A stretch of 64,000 nt of DNA from Microbacterium sp. MAH-37. GTDB lineage: Bacteria; Actinomycetota; Actinomycetes; Actinomycetales; Microbacteriaceae. The stretch lies in NCBI RefSeq assembly GCF_009758255.1, contig NZ_WSEN01000010.1, positions 744,001 to 808,000 of the forward strand. The letters are read 5' to 3'. Below, in pieces: positions 16,975 to 25,767 of the stretch. The notes beneath the pieces are model-generated. The model saw nothing but the letters and a program-made list of their open reading frames with translations. It was not told where the DNA came from and made no database searches. Position 1 is the first letter of the stretch, and the number at the start of each line of letters is the position of its first letter. A program made the translations under genes and the position numbers.

Positions 16975-16998
16975 GCGCGGCGCAGAAACGCGCCGCGC
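16975..16998 (-). terminator. Hairpin between the polysialyltransferase-like and neuA genes
   Basis: GCGCGGCGC (16975-16983) pairs with GCGCCGCGC (16990-16998) around AGAAAC in the 103-base gap. There is no T tract, so it may attenuate or protect the RNA without terminating. Confidence 0.4.
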
Positions 16999-17038
16999 GT
17001 ACCGACAACAGCCGCGCGAAGCGCAGCATCCGCTCCCG

Positions 17039-18391
17039 TCACCGGCCCATCACCGCCTTCCACGCACGGTGGGCGCGGCGCTTCGCACCTGCGGCGGTGA
17101 GCCGCAGCTCCTCGACACGTCCGACGCCGCCGGTCGACTCGAGCGCTCTCTGAAGCGGCGACGCCGCGGGAGCTCCGGGCAGGTCGAGCACGCGCAGGCG
17201 CTCCGCCTGCACGTATCGCTCCCGAACCGATGCCGGCACGGATGCCGCCCACGACACGGCCTCCGATCGCAGATGCGCCATGATCTCGGGCTGCATCGCG
17301 TATCCGACCGCGTCGACCAGCCGCTGCAGCGATCCCGGCGCGGTGAAGGCGTCCCGTTCCAGCGCATCGACGATCGTCGCCGGCATCCGATTGCTGTTCT
17401 CGTACGGCGCGAGCCTGCTGAGCACGGTGCCGGTGCCGACGGCGTGCGTACGGACGCCGGACAGCGCGCGCAGCGTCGGCAGCGCTGTCGAGAATCCGGC
17501 GACGACGTCGGTGGCGTCCAATCGCTGCGCCACGTACTCCGCCGGCTGGTCACCGTCGTAGACCGCGAACCCGACGCCCCGGTCGGCAGCGCGGGCGGCG
17601 AGAGCGTCGACCAGGCCGGGTGCCGCCGAGGGATGCGGTTTGAACACGATGCGCTCGGCTCCGGCGGACGCCGCCCGATCGATCATCGCGACCTGCATGG
17701 CCGACTCCTCCGCGGCCGAGACCAGGCGCAGCGCGGAAAGGTACTGCCCGAGCACGAGCGCGGTGCGGCGCCCGTCCGCGGCGAGCGCGTCGAGCGCGGC
17801 ATCCGGTGCGGCGTCGCCGACCTCGCCCAGGGCGTCGCCGAAGACGGCCGCAGGTACCGGCATCCGCTCCGCTCCGGTCTCGGCGAACACGAGCGGCTCG
17901 ACGCCGGGCACCACGTCGGGATGGACCACCCGCGTGACCCGCTCGGTGACCTGCCGCGGCAGCCTGCTGCGGATCGGCGAGTAGGTCATCAGTCCGTCGC
18001 CGATGACGCCGAGCCGCGCGTCGCGGAACAGGGTCATCAGGGTGAGCGCGGGCGCGATCTGCGGCGACTGCGCGTACAGCTCGATGTCGTCGTCGCCGAG
18101 CGCCCACGCGCGGCGGAACAGCCGTTCGAGCATCGGCAGGTCCTGGTCGTGAGGACGCCAGGATGTCGGATGCCGCGGATCGATCAGCGGGTTCAGCGGC
18201 TCGATCCGGTCGAAGCGCGACCGCAGCGTGCGAAACCGCGGGGTGGTCGCCAGGTCGATGGCCGTCTCGGGGATCTTCGCCGTGTTCATCGGCACGAACA
18301 GGCGCTCGGCGTCGCCCAGCAGCCCGCCGTCGATCGCCGCGGCAGCCGTCATGAGCCCGTAGCCGCTGTGCAGCGCGAAGACCTGGATCAT
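17039..18391 (-). CDS. Alpha-2,8-polysialyltransferase-like protein
   Basis: 450-residue protein beginning MIQVFALHSGYGLMTAAAAI, resembling the start of the bacterial polysialyltransferase family. Later sequence includes LGVIGDGLMTYSP, an LGQYLSALRL segment and a FKPHPSA motif, typical of enzymes that transfer sialic acid from CMP-sialate. It sits directly upstream of the CMP-sialate synthetase and NeuB genes, which supports a role in adding nonulosonic acid to a surface polymer. The ATG at 18391 overlaps the stop of a 35-codon ORF (ATGA). Linkage and polymer length are unknown. Confidence 0.75.
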   Translation of the reverse strand: MIQVFALHSGYGLMTAAAAIDGGLLGDAERLFVPMNTAKIPETAIDLATTPRFRTLRSRFDRIEPLNPLIDPRHPTSWRPHDQDLPMLERLFRRAWALGDDDIELYAQSPQIAPALTLMTLFRDARLGVIGDGLMTYSPIRSRLPRQVTERVTRVVHPDVVPGVEPLVFAETGAERMPVPAAVFGDALGEVGDAAPDAALDALAADGRRTALVLGQYLSALRLVSAAEESAMQVAMIDRAASAGAERIVFKPHPSAAPGLVDALAARAADRGVGFAVYDGDQPAEYVAQRLDATDVVAGFSTALPTLRALSGVRTHAVGTGTVLSRLAPYENSNRMPATIVDALERDAFTAPGSLQRLVDAVGYAMQPEIMAHLRSEAVSWAASVPASVRERYVQAERLRVLDLPGAPAASPLQRALESTGGVGRVEELRLTAAGAKRRAHRAWKAVMGR

Positions 18392-18495
18392 CGGGCGCCC
18401 ACGGATTCCGCCTGTTCCGGCCTCACCGGGTATAGGCGGAGCCGGCTCACTACCCGCAACGAGTGAGACCGGAGCACGAGGGGCACCGTGGTCAT
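18388..18495 (-). CDS. 35-codon ORF coupled to both neighbours, resembling the GT2 C-terminus
   Basis: Reads M-T-T-V-P-L-V then LRSHSLRV and, after a gap, VRPEQAESVGAR. The ATG overlaps the GT2 stop (ATGA) and the stop overlaps the polysialyltransferase-like ATG (ATGA). The product aligns with the last ~38 residues of GT2, which read PTVPSPLRSHSLRV and later LRPESAEQ. It is either a small translated peptide or the relic of a local duplication that kept frame and coupling. Function unknown. Confidence 0.45.
   Translation of the reverse strand: MTTVPLVLRSHSLRVVSRLRLYPVRPEQAESVGAR
18452..18475. repeat. 24-base direct repeat, copy 1
   Basis: The first 20 bases are ACCCGCAACGAGTGAGACCG. The same 24 bases occur at 18571-18594, in the 3' end of the GT2 gene. 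This copy lies in the 35-codon ORF and encodes LRSHSLRV on the minus strand. Confidence 0.9.
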
Positions 18496-19598
18496 CGAGA
18501 GTTCCCCTGTCCAGCCGGCAGCTGCTCCGCCGACTCCGGTCGCAACGGTTGCGGGTCCAAGCTCCCAGACACCCGCAACGAGTGAGACCGGAGCGGGGAA
18601 GGCACGGTCGGCGACGAGGCGCGGGATCGCTCTGCCTCCCGGAGCGTGCGGGCGAGGACGCGGCGACGCGGGCCGCCGATCCGCGCGATCGCCTCCGACG
18701 CCGCGTCGGCGGGCAGCCGGGCGAGCAGTTCGCGGATACCGGAGCGCAGCTCCCGCCGCACAGCAGGCCGCATCCGGCGTGCGCGCACGAGGTGGTGCGA
18801 GCTCAGCGCAAGCACGGTGAACACGGCCTTCGGCATCAGCTTCTCCGCCTCGGCGTCGCGCTCAACCAGGTCCAGCACCTCGCCGAGCGCTCGGGTGAAG
18901 TCCAGCTGCCGGCGGTCGAGGGTCTTCGACAGCGAGTCCGTCACCCCGCGCCGGTACAGCAGGTGCGGCGCGTCGACGACGGCGAAGGACGACGCCTGCA
19001 GGTGCAGCCGCCAGATCCACGGCCGGTCCTCAGCCGTGAACAGCCCGTCGGAGAACTCTGCGAGTCCCTCGTCGAGCACCCGTCGGTGCAGTATTCCGGC
19101 CCAGGCATACGGGTAGTCGACCATGCTGCGATCGTCGACGGGCAGGATCGCCGTGCGCGGATCAGCCGCCACACCGCGGTGCGTGAACGGGGCACGCACC
19201 AGCCGACGCTCGCCCCGCTTCACCGTGACGTGGTCCGTGCGCAAGAAGTCGCAGCGCAGCTCCTGCAGCGCCCGCACCAGCACTTCGAGCCGGCGCGGCT
19301 GCATCCAGTCGTCCCCGTCGAGGAAGCAGAACGCGTCACCCTCGACGTGCGCGAGCCCCTGGTTGCGCGCCGTCGCGAGACCTCGCGGATGCGGGTTCGT
19401 CACCACCTCGGCCCGGTCGAACCGTGCGGCGTACTGCCGCATCAACGCCCCGGTGCCGTCGCCGGACCCGTCGTCGATCGCGACGAGCTTCAGCGCGCCC
19501 GGATCATCGAACTGCCGGGTCAGCGTCTCAAGGGTCGTGCCGATGTACTCCCCGGCATCCTTCGCGGGGAGGATCACGGTCACGAGCGGTGCGGCCAT
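18492..19598 (-). CDS. Glycosyltransferase family 2
   Basis: 368-residue GT-A transferase. PLVTVILPAKDAGEYIG starts the nucleotide-binding domain. VAIDDGSGDGTGALM, NPHPRGLATARNQG and the metal-binding FCFLDGDDWMQP follow, and ETLTRQF-type contacts are present. No membrane segment is evident. The last ~40 residues (after RASSPTVPSP) are not typical of the family and are partly duplicated in the small ORF downstream. As first gene of the nonulosonate operon it probably builds part of the acceptor glycan; the sugar is unknown. Confidence 0.9.
   Translation of the reverse strand: MAAPLVTVILPAKDAGEYIGTTLETLTRQFDDPGALKLVAIDDGSGDGTGALMRQYAARFDRAEVVTNPHPRGLATARNQGLAHVEGDAFCFLDGDDWMQPRRLEVLVRALQELRCDFLRTDHVTVKRGERRLVRAPFTHRGVAADPRTAILPVDDRSMVDYPYAWAGILHRRVLDEGLAEFSDGLFTAEDRPWIWRLHLQASSFAVVDAPHLLYRRGVTDSLSKTLDRRQLDFTRALGEVLDLVERDAEAEKLMPKAVFTVLALSSHHLVRARRMRPAVRRELRSGIRELLARLPADAASEAIARIGGPRRRVLARTLREAERSRASSPTVPSPLRSHSLRVSGSLDPQPLRPESAEQLPAGQGNSR
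18571..18594. repeat. 24-base direct repeat, copy 2
   Basis: Identical to 18452-18475. It encodes LRSHSLRV near the C-terminus of GT2. Flanking sequence also aligns weakly, so the duplicated unit is probably about 105-120 bases. Confidence 0.9.
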
Positions 19599-19664
19599 CA
19601 GCCGATCGTGCGCGATCGATGTGACGCGCGGGCGTCACAAGGGTGAACGCGAGGTGACGCCGGG

Positions 19665-20444
19665 TCAGCCGCAGTTGGTCAGCAGCGGAGCCTTCACGAA
19701 CAGGTCCGCGTTCTTGAGCTGCCCACCATTCACGTGCGCGAGCGTGAAGGTATAGGTGAAGGTCAGCGTCCCCGAGGACGTCGGCATGAACGTCGCCGTC
19801 GGCGACTGCGTCTCGGCGAAATGCGGATAGGCGCCGACGCCCGCGGGCACATCCGTGATCGCGGGGTCACCGAAGTAGCCCTGCACCGCTCCCTGCTGCT
19901 CCACGCCAGGTCCACTGATGTCGATGCTCAGATACTGGCAGCCGAGGTAGTCGGCGGACGCATAGATCGGGAAGGCGAAGGTGTACTCAGTGCCCGCGGT
20001 CACCGAATAGGTGAGCGTCCCCGTGACCACCGAGGCTTCGCCCGTCCCGTTCGGGCTGTTGTCGTTGTCGTCGAGCGACAGGAAACCGACCTCGGTCGAG
20101 GGGCTGGCCCCGCCGGTCTGCCACCAGCTGGCCGGCGTCGGAGCCGCTGCGTAGTCGGTCTGCGTCCAAACGCCATCGGCGTAAGTCGGATCCTTCGGCG
20201 GCGTCCACCCCGTGCCGAACTGCCCGTTCGCGGTCGGCGGGACTCCCAGCGCGCCGTCGGCCATCAACGCGCCTCCAGCCACGAAGAACGTGCCCGTCGG
20301 CACCGCGATGCACGGGTCGACCGGCTCCCCCGACGCCGACGCCATCGGCACGGCGCTCGCGACGGCGATCACCGGCACCGACCACGCGGCACCCTTCAGC
20401 ACGGTGCGACGGCGCAGGCCTCGCTCGACTTGGTTCTCGGGCAC
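19665..20444 (-). CDS. Tat-exported protein of unknown function
   Basis: 259-residue secreted protein. The signal region reads GLRRRTVLKGAAWSVPVIAV and ends near MASASG, a twin-arginine (Tat) signal, so it is exported folded. The mature part is Gly/Thr/Ser-rich and probably beta-sandwich, ending with VNGGQLKNADLFVKAPLLTNCG. Few cysteines are present, including one near each end of the mature part. I chose the GTG at 20444 because GGAGG lies six bases upstream; ATGs further upstream lack a site. It is divergent from the LLM oxidoreductase gene. The family is not recognised. Confidence 0.75.
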   Translation of the reverse strand: MPENQVERGLRRRTVLKGAAWSVPVIAVASAVPMASASGEPVDPCIAVPTGTFFVAGGALMADGALGVPPTANGQFGTGWTPPKDPTYADGVWTQTDYAAAPTPASWWQTGGASPSTEVGFLSLDDNDNSPNGTGEASVVTGTLTYSVTAGTEYTFAFPIYASADYLGCQYLSIDISGPGVEQQGAVQGYFGDPAITDVPAGVGAYPHFAETQSPTATFMPTSSGTLTFTYTFTLAHVNGGQLKNADLFVKAPLLTNCG

Positions 20445-20521
20445 GGGAAACCTCCGGTCACGCATCGGGTTGCGGGCCAACAACTCTAATCGAGGAACCT
20501 TCGGCCGCTACCGTGATCCCC

Positions 20522-21448
20522 ATGGAGTTCACGATCTTCACGGAGCCGCAGCAGGGCTTCAGCTACGACGACCAGCTGGCCTGCGCCCTCGCCGCCGAGC
20601 GGAACGGGTTCGGCGCCTTCTTCCGCTCCGACCACTACATGCGCATGGGCTCCGGATCTCCCCTGCCGGGCCCGACCGACGCATGGACGACGCTCGCCGG
20701 CCTCGCCCGCGAGACCTCGACCATCCGGCTCGGCACTCTGGTCTCCTCGGCGACGCATCGCTACCCGGCGATCCTCGCCATCCAGGTCGCGCAGGTCGAC
20801 GCGATGTCGGGAGGACGGGCGGAGTTCGGCCTGGGTACCGGTTGGTTCGAAGAGGAGCACCGCGCCTACGGCATCCCGTTCCCCGCGCGCCGGTTCGGGA
20901 TGCTGGAGGAGCAGCTGGCCGTGATCACCGGGCTGTGGCAGACGCCCGTCGGCGAGACGTTCTCGTTCTCCGGCGAGCACTACACCCTGGAGGACGCCCC
21001 CGCACTGCCGAAGCCGGTGCAGACCAGAGTGCCCGTGGTCGTGGGCGGCGGCGGACCGAGGCGCACGCCGGCGATCGCCGCGCGCTTCGCGACCGAGTTC
21101 AACATCGGCTTCCAGCCCGACGACGTCGTCGCGGAGAAGCTCGCCGGCGTACGCGCGGCCTGCGAGGCCATCGGCCGCGACCCGGGAACCCTGAAGATGT
21201 CCGTCGCCCTGCCCACGTTCGCCGGTGCGACCGAGTCCGACATCCGGCGTCGCGCGGAAGCAGCCGGACGCACGCTCGACGACGTGCGCCGCAGCGCGGC
21301 CGTCGTGGGTGACGCGGACGCGATCGCGGAGCGCATCGACGGCCTGCGCGCGCTCGGCGTCGATCGCATCCACTTCCAACTGATGGATCTGCGCGACACC
21401 GAGCACATCGACTACCTGGGCGGCGAGGTCCTGCCGCGCGTGCGCTGA
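20522..21448 (+). CDS. LLM-class (probably F420-dependent) oxidoreductase
   Basis: 308-residue luciferase-like TIM-barrel protein. MEFTIFTEPQQGFSYDDQLACA, RSDHYMRMG, TSTIRLGTLVSSATHRYPAILA and EFGLGTGWFEEEH are typical of F420-dependent LLM enzymes. Because the window encodes F420-reducing Fgd, F420H2 is the likely cofactor, although FMN cannot be excluded. The ATG at 20522 is preferred over the in-frame GTG at 20513; neither has a clear ribosome site, and TACCGT at 20506-20511 could be a -10 for a nearly leaderless transcript. Substrate unknown. Confidence 0.88.
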   Translation: MEFTIFTEPQQGFSYDDQLACALAAERNGFGAFFRSDHYMRMGSGSPLPGPTDAWTTLAGLARETSTIRLGTLVSSATHRYPAILAIQVAQVDAMSGGRAEFGLGTGWFEEEHRAYGIPFPARRFGMLEEQLAVITGLWQTPVGETFSFSGEHYTLEDAPALPKPVQTRVPVVVGGGGPRRTPAIAARFATEFNIGFQPDDVVAEKLAGVRAACEAIGRDPGTLKMSVALPTFAGATESDIRRRAEAAGRTLDDVRRSAAVVGDADAIAERIDGLRALGVDRIHFQLMDLRDTEHIDYLGGEVLPRVR

Positions 21449-21566
21449 CGCGCACGCGACTCAGCTCTGCACGATCTCCGGCACCCGCCAACTGGCGAGT
21501 TCGGCGAGGCGATGACTGCGATTTCGTTCACTCTGGCCACGAGTCGACCCGGGTACCGTTGTGCCC

Positions 21567-22523
21567 ATGGACTGGATCGGCGACCCGGGCATCGGCGACT
21601 GGCTGCGCGAACGACTCGACGAGAACCTCGGCGTCGTGCCGCATGGCTTCGCGGCGTACGCCCGCATCCTGCATCCTGCGCAGGTGCGCTCGCTGCCGGA
21701 CCGCGCCGTGCCGACGGGCTCAGAATGGGAGCGGATGCCGGAGGCTGAGCGCGAGGCACTGTTCGACCGCCTGGTCGATGAACCGGCGACCTGGGCCGAG
21801 ACCGCCACCGCATTCGGCACGACCCTGCATCCGCTCGCCCAGTGGCAGCGCATCGTGCGGACGCCGCCCGAGGAGGACTGGAACGTCAGGATCGCACCAG
21901 ACGGACGCGAGTTCACCTCGCCCGACGAGGGCGTGCTCACTCCTGCGCTGTTCGCCTTGATCGCGCGACATCTCGCGGCGCACACGACGACACCGGATGC
22001 CGGGGTCGCGGCGATCTGGGAGGGGTGGGGCCACCTGGTCGGGTTCTTCGGGGAGGCTCCGTCTCGCGTCTTCCTCGAGATGGGCGGCGACCCCGTGCAC
22101 GAGCAGGTGATGCGCCAGAGCATCCACGACCCGTTCAACAACCCGTTCCGCAAGCCGACCTGGCAGCCGGGCATCCTCTCCGACGAGATCTCGAAGGCTC
22201 CGCGACTCGAGCTTCCCGGCCGAGAGTACGTGACGTTCGCCGCCGGAGCGTCGACGTTCGCCGACCCGGCCTGGGTCGAGGCCGCGCCCTGGCGGGATCG
22301 ACCCGCAGAGGAGCACGGCTTCCCGGTCGCGGCGCAGCATCCGAACCTGCTCTGGCCCGAGGACCGGTCCTGGGTGATGGTGAGCGAGATCGACTTCGAC
22401 TCGACCGTCGTCGCCGGGTCGGCGGCGCTGATCGCCGCGCTCGTGGCCGATCCCGCCCTGGAGGCTTTCGTGATCGCCGAGGACGCCGACCTCAGCTGGG
22501 ACGGCGACGAGGTGGGCGGATGA
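21567..22523 (+). CDS. Conserved-looking hypothetical protein
   Basis: 318 residues starting MDWIGDPGIGDWLRERLDEN. I do not recognise a family. It is soluble, with no signal peptide or membrane segment, rich in Trp and acidic residues, and has an internal GWGHLVGFFGEAPSR stretch and a C-terminal EAFVIAEDADLSWDGDEVGG. The stop overlaps the start of a membrane-protein gene (ATGA), so the two are coupled. A GTG at 21561 is an alternative start. Confidence 0.75.
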   Translation: MDWIGDPGIGDWLRERLDENLGVVPHGFAAYARILHPAQVRSLPDRAVPTGSEWERMPEAEREALFDRLVDEPATWAETATAFGTTLHPLAQWQRIVRTPPEEDWNVRIAPDGREFTSPDEGVLTPALFALIARHLAAHTTTPDAGVAAIWEGWGHLVGFFGEAPSRVFLEMGGDPVHEQVMRQSIHDPFNNPFRKPTWQPGILSDEISKAPRLELPGREYVTFAAGASTFADPAWVEAAPWRDRPAEEHGFPVAAQHPNLLWPEDRSWVMVSEIDFDSTVVAGSAALIAALVADPALEAFVIAEDADLSWDGDEVGG

Positions 22524-23662
22524 CCGGCGCCACCTTCGACGCCCGCCCGCTCACCGATCCGGTGGACATGCGCGCCGTGCGCGCGTTCCGCAGGGAGCAG
22601 CGCGCACGCGGGCGGGCCGGCGGCGCCACCGCGTCGACGATCATCGTGATCGTCGTGTTCGCGCTGCTCGCGGTCACCGTCGTCCCGATGGTGTTCGTGC
22701 CCGTCCTCATCGGCGTCGCCTCGGGAGAGATCGGCTTCGGCCTCGCCGCGCTGCTGCCGTTCCTGCTGATCGGCGCGGCCTTCATCGTGGTCGTCGTGAT
22801 CCTGATCGTGAATCTGCGCAACGGCGGCATCCACGCCTACCGGCTCGCCCGGTTCGCCGCCGCGAACGGCATGGAGTTCGTCGGGCGCATCGACGACCCG
22901 CCGCTGCCGGGGATGATCTTCCACAACGGCCACTCCCGGCACGCCGACCTCGCGCTGCGCGGGCATCAGCCCCGGTTCGTGGAGTTCGGCAACTTCCAGT
23001 ACACGACCGGCTCCGGCAAGAACTCCACGACGCACAGCTGGGGCTACATCGCGGTCAAGCTCGACGTGCCGCTGCCGAACATCGTGCTGGACGCGCTCGG
23101 CAACAACGCGCTGGGCAGCAACCTGCCGGCATCCTTCTCGAAGGATCAGCGACTGTCGCTCGAGGGCGACTTCGACGACTACTTCACCCTGTACTGCCCC
23201 GAAGGCTACGAGCGCGACGCGCTGTACCTGTTCACGCCGGACATCATGGCGCGGTTCATCGATCACGCCGCACAGCTCGACGTGGAGATCGTCGACGACT
23301 GGCTGTTCCTCTACATGCAGCGTCCGGTCTCGACGGTCGACCCGGCGACGTGGGCCTGGCTGTTCGGCACCGTGGGCGCGCTCCTGACGAAGTTCGACCA
23401 GTGGGCACGCTGGCGGGACGACCACCTGCCGGTCGCACCGGCGGCGCCTGCCGCCGTGCCGGGCGCCGCATCCGTCGCGGCATCCGCGGCGCTGCCCTTC
23501 GCTCCCCCGGTCGGGATGCTGGCTCCGCCGCCTGGTGTCGCCCCGCAGGGGCGCCGGCTGCGCCGCGGAGTGCCGTGGATCACGATCATCGCGTTCGCGC
23601 TGATCGCCGGACTGTGGATCCTGCCGCAGCTGTTCGGCGGACTGGCACTGTTCTTCCGTTGA
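22520..23662 (+). CDS. Membrane protein of unknown function
   Basis: 380 residues. Two hydrophobic segments (about 38-63 and 74-100) near the N-terminus flank a short loop. A soluble domain of about 220 residues follows (HAYRLARFAAANGMEFVGR, YTTGSGKNSTTHSWGYIAVKL, FDDYFTLYCPEGYERDALYLFTPDIM), then a Pro/Ala-rich linker and a last membrane helix (PWITIIAFALIAGLWILPQLF). The soluble part resembles the DUF-type domain of many actinobacterial two-TM proteins, but I cannot name it. It is coupled to the preceding hypothetical gene. Confidence 0.8.
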   Translation: MTGATFDARPLTDPVDMRAVRAFRREQRARGRAGGATASTIIVIVVFALLAVTVVPMVFVPVLIGVASGEIGFGLAALLPFLLIGAAFIVVVVILIVNLRNGGIHAYRLARFAAANGMEFVGRIDDPPLPGMIFHNGHSRHADLALRGHQPRFVEFGNFQYTTGSGKNSTTHSWGYIAVKLDVPLPNIVLDALGNNALGSNLPASFSKDQRLSLEGDFDDYFTLYCPEGYERDALYLFTPDIMARFIDHAAQLDVEIVDDWLFLYMQRPVSTVDPATWAWLFGTVGALLTKFDQWARWRDDHLPVAPAAPAAVPGAASVAASAALPFAPPVGMLAPPPGVAPQGRRLRRGVPWITIIAFALIAGLWILPQLFGGLALFFR

Positions 23663-23672
23663 TCCGGCGATC

Positions 23673-25736
23673 TCACGCGAACAGGTCGTCGAACTCGTCC
23701 AGTCGCACTCTCGCCCCGACCGGGGCACCGACCGACACCGGCTCGCCGCCCTGCACCTCCCCGGTCGCCGTGTCGACGGCGTCCATCAGCGCCCGCGCCT
23801 CGGCAGGCAGGAAGCGGCTCGGTTTGGCGATGACGTGCTTGGCGAGGAACGAGGTCGGATGCGTGGGCAGCCGCGCCGGCGCGTAGACGTCGAGCGTGTC
23901 GCGGGCCCGGGTGAGCCCCACGTAGAACAGCCGCTGCTCCTCGACCAGTCCCGCCGGTGACGACAGCGCCATGTCGGAGGGCATCGCACCGTCGGTCGCG
24001 CGGATCACGTGCACCGCGCTGAACTCCAGCCCCTTCGCCGAGTGGATCGTCGACAGCGTCACCCAGTCCTCGTCGAGGTGAGGCTTCTTGGCCCAGTCCC
24101 CCGAGACGTCGACGGGATCGATCGCCTGCTCGCTGACGAAGGTGCGCAGGTCGGACTGTCGGGCTGCCGCCTCGGCGATGCCGTCGACGTCGGTCACTCG
24201 GCGCTGCCAGTCGGGGTAGTGCGCCCGCAGCAGCGGGTCGATCGCCGCGCGGCACGCCTCGACGAGTTCGGGCACGGTCGTCGTGGCATCCACCGCGCCC
24301 AGCTGGGACAGCGTGGAGGCGAGGCCGGTGCGCGCCTTCGCGGGCGCTGCGGCCACGGCATCCGATGCCCTGTCGATGCCGCCGTCGGCGAGGATCGCCG
24401 CGAGCCCGCGCGCGGAGGCCTTGCCGATCGCGCGGTGCCGGGTGAGCAGCCGGTACCAGGACACCTCGTCGGACGGGTTGAGCACCACGCGGAACCCGGC
24501 CAGCAGATCGCGCACGTGCGCGGTCTCGAGGTAGCCGATGCCGCCGAACTTGTGGAACGGGATGTTCCGCACCTTCAGCTCCACCTCGAGCAGGGCGCTG
24601 TGCGATCCGGTGCGCATCAGCACGGCCTGCTCGCGCAGCGGCAGGCCGTCGACGTGCGCCTCGAGGATGCGGTCGGCGACAGTGCGCGCCTCGTCGTCGG
24701 CGTTGCGGCACACGACGAGGGAGGGCCGGATGCCGGCATCCGGCCGGTCTGCGCGCAGGCGCAACCCGAGCTCGCCGAGGCGCACCTCGTTCGCGAGGTC
24801 GAGGATCGGCTGCGTGGAGCGGAAGTTGCGCTCCAGCCGCACGAGCGTGGTGTCGGGGAAGGCGGACGCCAGGTCGAGCAGGTGCCCGGCGCTGGCTCCG
24901 CGGAAACCGTAGATCGCCTGCGCGTCGTCGCCGACGACGGTGAGGCCGCGTCCGTCGGGGGCGAGCCCGCGCACGATGTCGACCTGCAGGCTGTTCACGT
25001 CCTGGTACTCGTCGACGAGCACCCAGTCCCACCGCGCGCGCAGTCGCGCGCCGACGTCGGGGTCGCGCACCAGCGCGCGCCAGGCGATGAGCAGGTCGTC
25101 GAGATCGAGCAGACCGCGCTCGCGCTTGCGCGCGCTGTAGTGCCGCAGCAGTGCGAGGATGTCGTCCGCGTGCTCGAGCGCCCACGGGAACTGCTCCTCG
25201 ATCACCTTCCGCGCGGGGATGCCCGTGTTGATCGCGCGCGAGCCGATGTCGGCGATGGTGCGAGTGGTCGGCAGTCGTTTATCGGTGCCGTCCAGGCCGA
25301 ACTCCGACCTCAACAGGTCGAGCAGGTCGATCACGTCGTCCGGGTCGAGCACCGTGACATCCGCCAGCCCCAGGTGCTGCGCGTGCTCGGTGATGATGCG
25401 GTGCGCCACGGCGTGGAACGTGCCGCCCACGATCCGCTGCGCCGCCTGCGGGTCGTCGCACAGGGCTGCCGCCCGCGAGATCATCGACGCGGCGGCCCGG
25501 CGGGTGAATGTCAGCAGCAGGATGCGCTCGGGCGCCACCCCCGCCTGCAGCAGGCGCGCGACCCGTGAGGTGAGCACCCGGGTCTTTCCGGTGCCCGCGC
25601 CGGCGGCGATCACGAGCGGCCCATCCCCGTGCTCGACCGCCTGCAGCTGGGTGTCATCAAGCCCGGCGAGCGCGTCGCTGTCGTTCCTCAGGGCGGTGTC
25701 CGTCACGCTGGCGACGGTACGGCAGGGGTCGGACAT
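23673..25736 (-). CDS. UvrD/PcrA-type ATP-dependent DNA helicase
   Basis: 687-residue superfamily 1A 3'-5' helicase for DNA repair. The motifs appear in order: AAGAGTGKT (Walker A), TFTRRAAASM, VDEYQDVNS (Walker B), GDDAQAIYGFRGAS, LERNFRST, STIHSAKGLEF and VGLTRARDTLDVY. It is shorter than UvrD1-type enzymes and lacks their C-terminal extension. The start is uncertain: the ATG at 25736 and the GTG at 25706 both lack a clear ribosome site, and anything longer would run into the DUF779 gene. Confidence 0.92.
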   Translation of the reverse strand: MSDPCRTVASVTDTALRNDSDALAGLDDTQLQAVEHGDGPLVIAAGAGTGKTRVLTSRVARLLQAGVAPERILLLTFTRRAAASMISRAAALCDDPQAAQRIVGGTFHAVAHRIITEHAQHLGLADVTVLDPDDVIDLLDLLRSEFGLDGTDKRLPTTRTIADIGSRAINTGIPARKVIEEQFPWALEHADDILALLRHYSARKRERGLLDLDDLLIAWRALVRDPDVGARLRARWDWVLVDEYQDVNSLQVDIVRGLAPDGRGLTVVGDDAQAIYGFRGASAGHLLDLASAFPDTTLVRLERNFRSTQPILDLANEVRLGELGLRLRADRPDAGIRPSLVVCRNADDEARTVADRILEAHVDGLPLREQAVLMRTGSHSALLEVELKVRNIPFHKFGGIGYLETAHVRDLLAGFRVVLNPSDEVSWYRLLTRHRAIGKASARGLAAILADGGIDRASDAVAAAPAKARTGLASTLSQLGAVDATTTVPELVEACRAAIDPLLRAHYPDWQRRVTDVDGIAEAAARQSDLRTFVSEQAIDPVDVSGDWAKKPHLDEDWVTLSTIHSAKGLEFSAVHVIRATDGAMPSDMALSSPAGLVEEQRLFYVGLTRARDTLDVYAPARLPTHPTSFLAKHVIAKPSRFLPAEARALMDAVDTATGEVQGGEPVSVGAPVGARVRLDEFDDLFA

Positions 25737-25767
25737 CGAATCGGACGGCGGCTCCGCTGCGTCCTGC

